Below, in pieces: positions 1-5,579 of a stretch of DNA of 11,654 nucleotides (position 1 is its first letter; every line of letters begins with the position of its first letter). Position numbers and translations under genes: made by a program. The stretch comes from Cytophagales bacterium (GTDB lineage Bacteria; Bacteroidota; Bacteroidia; Cytophagales; Spirosomataceae), in assembly GCA_013205605.1 (NCBI GenBank), contig JABMMK010000062.1:1-11654 (forward strand), written 5' to 3'. The notes below the pieces were generated by a model that saw only the letters and a program-made list of their open reading frames with translations, was not told the DNA's origin and did no database searches.

Positions 1-990
1 AATGTGTTGGTTTCAGCTGATGCACGGGGTATAGATTCTCACGGAGTGGCGAGATTAGCTGGATATATTCGTTTATTTGACCATGGCCGATTAAACCCAA
101 AACCCAATATTAAAATTTTACATGAAAGTCCGTCTACGGCTTTAGTCGATGGGGATCGAGGACTTGGTTTAGTCGTTGCACCGAAAGCGATGGAAATTGC
201 CTGCGGCAAAGCGAATGTAGCTGGCACAGGTTGGGTGGCCGTACAAAATTCGAACCATTTTGGAATTGCGGGATATCATGCGATGATGGCCGCTAGCCAA
301 GATATGATCGGTTGGGCCATGACACATGCCGCACCATTAGTAACCCCTACATTTTCCAGAGAACGATTGTTGGGTACAAACCCCATCGCTGTATCTATAC
401 CTGCGTTGCATGAACCTACCTTTTTAGCGGATTTTGCTTCTACGGCTGTGGCCTATGGTAAGTTGGAAATACTACAAAGAAAAGGCCTAGATACGCCAGA
501 TGGATGGGTTCAGGACTCAAACGGTAAACCCAGCAACGATGCTTTTGCCATAAAAAATGGAGGAGCATTATTACCTTTAGGGGGAGATAGAGAACATGGT
601 TCACATAAGGGATATGCGCTTGGAGCCATTGTTGATTTATTGTCAGGCGTTTTATCAGGGGCTAATTTTGGTCCTTGGGTTCCTCCTTTTGCAACTGCTG
701 GATTTATGAATGCCGGAGAAACGGTAGGTAAGGGGACTGGTCATTTTATAGGCGCTATGCGAATAGATGCGTTCAGGCCAGCGATTGAGTTTAAAAAAGA
801 TATGGATATTTGGATTCAAAGATTTCGAAATGCTGAAGCAGTGGAAGGTCAAAAAGTGATCATTCCTGGTGATCCAGAAAGATTGTTGGAAGTGGAACGG
901 AAAGCGAATGGTATCCCATTAATTGACCCAGTGGTGGAAGATTTAAAAGCTTTGTCCGTTCGATTTAATTTAGAGTTTAAAATTTCATAA
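1..990 (+). CDS. Malate/L-lactate dehydrogenase family oxidoreductase (Ldh_2), 5' partial
   Basis: This is a cytoplasmic NAD(P)-dependent 2-hydroxyacid dehydrogenase of the Ldh_2 fold (the family of AllD, YiaK and archaeal malate dehydrogenase), which interconverts 2-keto acids and 2-hydroxyacids; the exact substrate cannot be read from sequence. Numbering from the first visible codon, the family motifs appear in order: DSHG (12-15, the family's catalytic His), NSNHFG (83-88), TNPIAV (126-131) and HKGYA (202-206), followed by a GKGTGHF segment. The reading frame is open through base 1, and the DSHG motif normally lies near residue 45, so about 30-35 N-terminal residues lie upstream of the window. 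The GTG at position 4 is an internal valine codon, not the start. The visible 329 residues plus the missing part give the usual family length of about 360. Stop TAA at 988-990; mltG begins one base later. Confidence 0.9.
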   Translation, partial: NVLVSADARGIDSHGVARLAGYIRLFDHGRLNPKPNIKILHESPSTALVDGDRGLGLVVAPKAMEIACGKANVAGTGWVAVQNSNHFGIAGYHAMMAASQDMIGWAMTHAAPLVTPTFSRERLLGTNPIAVSIPALHEPTFLADFASTAVAYGKLEILQRKGLDTPDGWVQDSNGKPSNDAFAIKNGGALLPLGGDREHGSHKGYALGAIVDLLSGVLSGANFGPWVPPFATAGFMNAGETVGKGTGHFIGAMRIDAFRPAIEFKKDMDIWIQRFRNAEAVEGQKVIIPGDPERLLEVERKANGIPLIDPVVEDLKALSVRFNLEFKIS

Positions 991-991
991 A

Positions 992-2023
992 ATGGTTTCT
1001 AATAAACGCTTAAAGATATTTTTATTAGTTTTTTCTTTGTTGATGGCTATGTTTTCATATTATGCCTGGCAAATTTTCAAAACACCCAATTTTGATGTGG
1101 ATAAAAAGCCTTTCGCTTTGTTGATTCCCAAAGGATCAACCTATGAAACGGTTTTGGATACGCTTGAAAAACATCATTTAATTCGGGATGAATTAAGTTT
1201 TCGGTTTTTAGCCAAAGTATTTAATTATCCAGCTCGAGTGAAACTAGGTCGGTATTTGATATATGAAACGACGGGCAACTGGGAATTAATTCGAAAACTT
1301 CGTAATGGAAGTCAAGACGCATTAAAAATCACTTTTTCCAACATCCGATTAAAGGAAGATTTAGCTGGAAAATTAGGGCGCCAATTGGCCTATGATTCAG
1401 CTACGATTTATCGATTGTTAGATTCTTCGAGTATTGTGGAACCGCTTGGTTTTTCTAAAGAGACCGTTCCATGTCTATTTATTCCTGATACCTATGAGGT
1501 GTTTTGGACCATTTCTTTTGAAGATTTTTTGACCAAAATGAAAAAGTCTTACGACCGTTATTGGACCTCAGATCGAATTCAAGCGGCTAAAGCGTTAGGT
1601 TTAAGTCCTAGTGAGGTGGGAATTCTAGCTTCAATAGTATACGGGGAGAGTAAAGAAACGGCAGAACAATCGAGGATTGCCGGTGTCTATTGGAATCGCT
1701 TACAAGTAAAAATGCCATTACAAGCAGATCCAACGATTGTTTTTGCTTGGAAGGATTTTACGATTAAGCGGGTAACGGGTCGTTATACATCGATTAATTC
1801 GCCCTATAATACCTATCGTTTGATTGGTTTACCGCCGGGACCTATTTCCATACCGGATCCAAGGGTGATGGATAAAGTTTTGAATCTTGAAAAACATAAT
1901 TACTTATATTTTTGTGCGAAAGAAGATTTTTCCGGTTCTCATAATTTTGCCGTTTCGTATTCAGAGCATTTACAAAATGCAGCAAAATTTCAAAAGGCCT
2001 TAGACGACCATAAAATCTACTAA
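992..2023 (+). CDS. mltG: Endolytic murein transglycosylase MltG (YceG family)
   Basis: MltG cleaves glycan strands of nascent peptidoglycan and is thought to act as a terminase that sets strand length. The 343-residue protein has a short basic N-terminus, one membrane helix (about residues 7-27) and a periplasmic remainder. Residues 40-110 match the N-terminal module of the family. The catalytic YceG core carries LASIVYGES (212-220), where E219 aligns with the conserved catalytic glutamate; the preceding Glu found in proteobacterial MltG is Tyr here, which I believe is common in Bacteroidetes. It is followed by GVYWNRL (231-237) and the hallmark LQADPT (243-248). A C-terminal segment with GLPPGPI and a YLYFCA-like strand completes the fold. 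Length is normal. It starts one base after the dehydrogenase stop, and its own stop directly abuts the next ATG, so translation is probably coupled. No Shine-Dalgarno tract is visible. Confidence 0.95.
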   Translation: MVSNKRLKIFLLVFSLLMAMFSYYAWQIFKTPNFDVDKKPFALLIPKGSTYETVLDTLEKHHLIRDELSFRFLAKVFNYPARVKLGRYLIYETTGNWELIRKLRNGSQDALKITFSNIRLKEDLAGKLGRQLAYDSATIYRLLDSSSIVEPLGFSKETVPCLFIPDTYEVFWTISFEDFLTKMKKSYDRYWTSDRIQAAKALGLSPSEVGILASIVYGESKETAEQSRIAGVYWNRLQVKMPLQADPTIVFAWKDFTIKRVTGRYTSINSPYNTYRLIGLPPGPISIPDPRVMDKVLNLEKHNYLYFCAKEDFSGSHNFAVSYSEHLQNAAKFQKALDDHKIY

Positions 2024-2434
2024 ATGTACTCATACGCGATTACTTACCGAGTTTGTTATGCCGATACCGATAAAATGGGCTATGTCTATTATGGGAATTA
2101 TGCGCGCTTATATGAAATTGCGAGGGTTGAAACGTTAAGATCCTTAGGTGTGAGTTATAAAGTTTTAGAGGATAACGGAATTGGTTTACCTGTATTTGAG
2201 CATTATTCAAAATTTCATGCGCCAGGATTGTATGATGACGAATTGACGGTGATATGTCAAGTCGACCAACTGCCTACCGCCAAAATTCAATTTTCCTATC
2301 GGATTAAAAATGCTGACGGAGATTTAATTAATGAGGGCAAAACGACTTTGGTATTTATGAATATGCTTCAGAAAAAAGTCGTCAAAGCGCCAGAATGGAT
2401 TGTCAATGCATTAAGGCCTTATTTTAATTCATGA
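2024..2434 (+). CDS. YbgC-like acyl-CoA thioesterase, hotdog fold (4HBT)
   Basis: This 136-residue single-domain protein is of the 4-hydroxybenzoyl-CoA thioesterase/YbgC type, which hydrolyses acyl-CoA or acyl-ACP thioesters in the cytoplasm, usually as a tetramer. The active-site segment is YADTDKMGYVYYGNY (12-26), where D16 is the expected catalytic aspartate; the His of the classical GxVxH pattern is replaced by Tyr (Y23), which appears normal for Bacteroidetes homologues. The helix with EIARVE (31-36) and the following beta strands fit the fold, and the length matches the family. The ATG follows the mltG stop codon with no spacer, and the end overlaps the next gene by four bases (ATGA), so it belongs in the five-gene unit. 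A role in phospholipid or envelope metabolism is suggested by its neighbours but not shown. Confidence 0.9.
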   Translation: MYSYAITYRVCYADTDKMGYVYYGNYARLYEIARVETLRSLGVSYKVLEDNGIGLPVFEHYSKFHAPGLYDDELTVICQVDQLPTAKIQFSYRIKNADGDLINEGKTTLVFMNMLQKKVVKAPEWIVNALRPYFNS

Positions 2435-3357
2435 AAAGGAAAAACCTCATTCGAGAGTTGAAAGCCATTTGGGTGGAATATGAAGAGCATTATGTGCTTT
2501 GTCGGATTATTTCCATTTTATATCAAAAGATATTCCAATTTGACATCGATGTGCGTGCCGCTGCCGTCGCTTACAATTTTACCTTAGCTGTTTTTCCCAC
2601 CATTATTTTCTTATTCTCCTTATTGCCTTATATGCCCATTGATCATTTAGATCTTAAAATGATTGGTTTTTTGAAAGGTACGATTCCTAAAAATCTACAT
2701 GAAGATTTGACCGAGTTAATTCGCGAAATAGTTAATAAGAAACGAGGTGGGGTACTTTCTTTTGGTTTCATTTTTGCGTTATATGCTAGTACCAGTGGAA
2801 TTATGGCTTTGATTAGGTCGTTCAACCTTACCTACAAAACAAATGAGAATAGAGGTTTTATGAAAGAACGAGTGATCGCTGTGGCCCTTAATTTTTTATT
2901 GACCTTCGTTTTATTGATTGCATTTGTTGCTTTTATTTTGGGCAATTTTGTGGTGAAAATGTTGACTAAAGAAGGTTTAATTGAATATAATTTCACCTAT
3001 TATTTGACCAAATCTTTGACTTATTTAAGTATTTTTTCAGTATTCTTTTTTACCATTTCCATCATTTATTATTATGCCCCAGCCATTCATAAGCGTTGGA
3101 AGTTTTTTAATGCCGGATCCATAACTGCCTCTATTTTAACCATTTCAGTGACCAATATATTTTCTTATTATTTGGTGAATTTTGCTAGTTACCACAAAAT
3201 TTATGGGTCTATTGGGTCTTTGATCGCCTTAATGGTTTGGTTGTATTTTATTGCTTTAATTTTGATTGTGGGTTTTGAAATTAATGCGAGTATAGACCAA
3301 GTAAAAACCGAGGATTCTGATCAAGAAAAGGATATTGATTATTTTAATACGTATTAG
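2431..3357 (+). CDS. YihY/BrkB family inner-membrane protein
   Basis: This is a 308-residue integral membrane protein of the YihY/virulence factor BrkB family. It was once mislabelled ribonuclease BN; its molecular function is not firmly established, though transport or envelope roles have been proposed. Six hydrophobic segments are visible at about 45-67, 105-128, 148-175, 190-215, 225-250 and 255-283. Family landmarks are the AAAVAYNFTLAVFPT segment (43-57), the YASTSGIMALIRSFN stretch (118-132), the YYYAP motif (213-217), the FNAGS turn (226-230) and YGSIGSLIALMVWLYF (258-273). The N-terminus is basic and the C-terminal tail (about 291-308) is acidic and hydrophilic, probably cytoplasmic. 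The start codon lies inside the thioesterase stop region (ATGA), a translational-coupling arrangement; the next gene starts two bases after the stop. Confidence 0.9.
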   Translation: MKRKNLIRELKAIWVEYEEHYVLCRIISILYQKIFQFDIDVRAAAVAYNFTLAVFPTIIFLFSLLPYMPIDHLDLKMIGFLKGTIPKNLHEDLTELIREIVNKKRGGVLSFGFIFALYASTSGIMALIRSFNLTYKTNENRGFMKERVIAVALNFLLTFVLLIAFVAFILGNFVVKMLTKEGLIEYNFTYYLTKSLTYLSIFSVFFFTISIIYYYAPAIHKRWKFFNAGSITASILTISVTNIFSYYLVNFASYHKIYGSIGSLIALMVWLYFIALILIVGFEINASIDQVKTEDSDQEKDIDYFNTY

Positions 3358-3359
3358 TC

Positions 3360-3986
3360 ATGGCAGCCCAACTCATTAAACTGTACGACAAAAATAATTC
3401 CATTGATATACTTGTTTCGATTGTACAAGTGCTACAGAAAAATGGGGTAATTATTTACCGTACAGATACCATGTATGCTTTAGGTTGCTTGATTACTTCC
3501 CAACAAGCCATTCAGCGAATTTGTGACATCAAACAAATTAAGCCCAATAAGAATCGATTTTCATTTATCTGCAGTGACTTAAGTGCGATCGCTAATTATG
3601 CGAAAGTTAATGATGTGAATTTTAAATTGTTGAAACACTATCTTCCAGGCCCATACACTTTTGTGTTGCCAGCGAGTTCAAATGTACCTTCAGTCTTGGT
3701 TCAAGGAAAAAAAACGGTGGGGGTGCGAATTCCTGATTATCCACCGATGCTTGAGTTGATTAAAGAACTTAATGCCCCATTATTAACTACTACATTAGCG
3801 CATGATGGATTAAATGTAGAAGAGTTTACGGATCCGAGTCTTATTTTTGATCGATATAAAAACCAAGTGGATTTAGTTCTTGACGGTGGATTTGGTGGAA
3901 TTTTCCCATCTTCTGTTATTGATTTAACAGAGGAACTGCCAAGCATCATTCGAGAAGGAGCAGGTCAATGTGATGATTTTAAATAA
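3360..3986 (+). CDS. YrdC-domain protein, YciO-like (TsaC/Sua5 superfamily)
   Basis: The 208 residues form one YrdC/Sua5 domain, the fold of L-threonylcarbamoyladenylate synthase, which makes threonylcarbamoyl-AMP from threonine, bicarbonate and ATP for the t6A37 modification of tRNA. Seen directly: YRTDTMYALGC (33-43), the RICDIKQIK region (53-61), GPYTFVLP (97-104), KTVGVRIP (118-125), a TTTL segment (143-146), VIDLT (186-190) and a closing IIREGAG (196-202). From memory of the E. coli proteins, these resemble YciO (YALGC, NYTF/PYTF, VIDLT, VREGVG) more than TsaC or Sua5; the SxN motif of true synthases is not evident near 143-150, and the usual Pro of YPTD is Arg (R34). Whether YciO-type proteins supply t6A is uncertain, so automatic naming as TsaC should be treated with care. 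Last gene of the five-gene unit; its stop lies one base from the convergent acyltransferase stop. Confidence 0.85.
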   Translation: MAAQLIKLYDKNNSIDILVSIVQVLQKNGVIIYRTDTMYALGCLITSQQAIQRICDIKQIKPNKNRFSFICSDLSAIANYAKVNDVNFKLLKHYLPGPYTFVLPASSNVPSVLVQGKKTVGVRIPDYPPMLELIKELNAPLLTTTLAHDGLNVEEFTDPSLIFDRYKNQVDLVLDGGFGGIFPSSVIDLTEELPSIIREGAGQCDDFK

Positions 3987-3987
3987 G

Positions 3988-4854
3988 TCACCATTTCATC
4001 GTTGCATTTTCTGGTTTTTCGTGTTTCCAGCGTTTGTGTGACCATAAATATTGATCCGGATATTTTAAAACTGATTTTTCTAACCTTCTAGCAAAAAGTT
4101 CAATAATAGCTCCTTTTTCAACGTTAACGTACGATGGTTGGATTAGTTCTTCAAAACTCATCGTATAATACCCTCTTTTAATTCGGATTAATTCGACAAA
4201 AATAACGGGGTATTCATATTCCCTTGCAAACCTTTCCATTCCAGTAAAAAACCCGGTAGGTTGGTTTAGAAAATTCGTCCAGTAAGCACTTTCTGGTTTG
4301 GATGGTGATTGGTCTGCGGCTAAACAAATGGCTCTTGGTATATTTTTTCGATCTCTAGCTAAAATGACAGATTCACGCTTCTCCATTAATACATTACTAC
4401 CAAACCTTGACCGTACCCAAAATGTAAAATCATTAAACAATGTACTTGAGAGTTTTTGGTAGACAATATCATATAAGTTTTCTGAGAGAGCTAGTCGGTG
4501 TACCGCCCATTCCCAATTACCCTGATGTCCCGCAACTAAAACTACCGGTATCCCTTTGTCTAGGTAGTTGGTGATAATTTGTTCATTCACCAAACTCACC
4601 CTGTCTAGCATTTCCTTTTTGCTAATAGCTGATCCCCTGAAAAATTCCACCATTAGATCCGTAAAATACCCATAGAATTTTATGGTTAATGCGTTTACTT
4701 GTGAGGTGCTAAGCTCAGGAAATGAGTTTTTAATATTGTTGACAATGACTTTTTTTCGATAAGAAAAAACAAAATAGAGTAACCATTTTGATAAGGTAGC
4801 TATTCGATACGAAACAAATAGGGGTAAATGGCCGATTAATTTTAAAAAAAACAT
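3988..4854 (-). CDS. LpxL/HtrB-like lysophospholipid/lipid A acyltransferase
   Basis: This 288-residue protein is of the LpxL/HtrB/WaaM acyltransferase family, which in Gram-negatives adds secondary acyl chains to lipid A at the inner membrane; in Bacteroidota the acceptor may be lipid A or another lipid. The catalytic HX4D/E motif is present as HQGNWE (H110 to E115) after a hydrophobic strand (101-108). Other family landmarks are the DQSP segment (181-184), GFFTGMERFA (201-210) and a C-terminal WSHKRWK (271-277). The N-terminal 30 residues are hydrophobic with basic residues following (R33, K34, K35), consistent with membrane association. Length is close to the usual 290-310. It is the only minus-strand gene here: convergent with the YrdC-domain gene (one base between stops) and divergent from the WbqC gene (64 bp). 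The start is preceded by AGTTCTCCT on its own strand, which is not a Shine-Dalgarno sequence. Confidence 0.88.
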   Translation of the reverse strand: MFFLKLIGHLPLFVSYRIATLSKWLLYFVFSYRKKVIVNNIKNSFPELSTSQVNALTIKFYGYFTDLMVEFFRGSAISKKEMLDRVSLVNEQIITNYLDKGIPVVLVAGHQGNWEWAVHRLALSENLYDIVYQKLSSTLFNDFTFWVRSRFGSNVLMEKRESVILARDRKNIPRAICLAADQSPSKPESAYWTNFLNQPTGFFTGMERFAREYEYPVIFVELIRIKRGYYTMSFEELIQPSYVNVEKGAIIELFARRLEKSVLKYPDQYLWSHKRWKHEKPENATMKW

Positions 4855-4918
4855 AGGAGAACTTTAAGAGTATGCCATCATTAACATGTAATTTTACAAA
4901 TATCCGATTATTTTTTCA
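4855..4918. promoter_or_regulatory. Divergent intergenic region, presumed promoters for the acyltransferase and WbqC genes
   Basis: This 64-bp A+T-rich spacer must hold the starts of both flanking transcripts unless they begin inside the opposite gene. Against the Bacteroidetes -7 consensus TAnnTTTG there are two imperfect candidates: TAATTTTA at 4889-4896 on the plus strand (last base differs) and GATATTTG on the minus strand at 4897-4904 (first base differs). Neither has a clear TTTG -33 element at the usual spacing, so I give the region rather than a specific promoter. An in-frame ATG at 4886 is followed at once by TAA and cannot be the WbqC start. Confidence 0.4.
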
Positions 4919-5515
4919 ATGCACATTGAAATTCAATATTTGCCCTGTTTGGAATATGTAAGTTTATTGATTCACTCGAATCATGTTGAGTTTGAAGTGA
5001 TGGAAAACTTTCCCAAACAAACGTTTCGTAATCGGACTTATTTATTAGGGGCTAATGGAATGGAATGTTTGACGGTGCCAACATTACATGTGAGTGGCCA
5101 AAAAGCGTTAACCAAAGATATTAGAATCGATTATTTTCAAGATTGGCAGCGTCGGCATATGGGTGCAATTCGAGCGGGTTATGGGAAAGCACCATTTTTT
5201 GAATATTTTGAGCCATATATTAGCGATATTTTTGCGAAAAAAAATAAATTTTTAGTAGATTTAAATATTGATTTCATTCAGTTAATTATGAAAATTTTGA
5301 ATGTAGAGTTTACCTATACCTTTACAGACCAATTTTGTTCAACGAATTATCTGAGTTATTGGAATCAAATAAATGCCAAGCAAGATTGGCAATTAAGAAC
5401 AAATTTTAAATCGAATTCATATCGACAATGTTTTGGTGATTCATTCGTTCCCAATCTATCTATTTTGGATTTATTAATGAACCACGGAAAGGAATCAAGA
5501 AATATTTTAAGTTAA
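4919..5515 (+). CDS. WbqC family protein
   Basis: This 198-residue protein matches the Bacteroidetes form of the WbqC family. The family is named after an O-antigen locus gene; some members are linked to N-acylation of aminosugars in surface glycans, but the biochemical role of this chromosomal version is not settled. Visible landmarks are IQYLPCLEY near the N-terminus (5-13), KQTFRNR (33-39), a LGANG turn (43-47), WQRRHMGAIRAGYGKAPFF (76-94) with its run of basic and aromatic residues, and a C-terminal VPNLSILDLLMNHG (177-190), the ending that normally closes the family. No signal peptide or membrane helix, so a cytoplasmic protein. It is divergent from the LPS-type acyltransferase gene, which fits an envelope-glycolipid context, and is separated from clpC by 64 bp. 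The ATG at 4919 is the only reasonable start. Confidence 0.88.
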   Translation: MHIEIQYLPCLEYVSLLIHSNHVEFEVMENFPKQTFRNRTYLLGANGMECLTVPTLHVSGQKALTKDIRIDYFQDWQRRHMGAIRAGYGKAPFFEYFEPYISDIFAKKNKFLVDLNIDFIQLIMKILNVEFTYTFTDQFCSTNYLSYWNQINAKQDWQLRTNFKSNSYRQCFGDSFVPNLSILDLLMNHGKESRNILS

Positions 5516-5579
5516 TTTCGTTAATATTGAACAAATAGATATTGAGATGTGTTTTTCCCAGTAGATAAAAAGAAATCAT
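5516..5579 (+). promoter_or_regulatory. clpC upstream region, presumed promoter and leader
   Basis: A 64-bp gap separates the WbqC stop from clpC, unlike the gapless junctions elsewhere, so a clpC promoter is likely here. TAATATTG at 5522-5529 matches the Bacteroidetes -7 element TAnnTTTG except at one base; it would leave a leader of about 50 bases. No convincing TTTG lies at the -33 position. The heptamer ATATTGA occurs twice on the same face of the helix or nearly so, at 5524-5530 and 5539-5545 (15 bases apart). No CIRCE (HrcA) inverted repeat and no CtsR-type heptad repeat is present, so control by those heat-shock repressors is not supported. No hairpin-plus-T terminator for the WbqC gene is visible. 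Confidence 0.35.

Noticed and set aside
4..6. GTG at position 4 as start of the dehydrogenase
   Set aside because: The frame is open through base 1 and the DSHG motif would be about 30 residues too close to the N-terminus; the gene is cut by the window edge.
3967..3995. Possible hairpin (AATGTGA pairing with TCACCATT) between the convergent genes
   Set aside because: The stem is short with a bulge, the loop is about 14 bases and no T-tract follows; it is not a credible intrinsic terminator.
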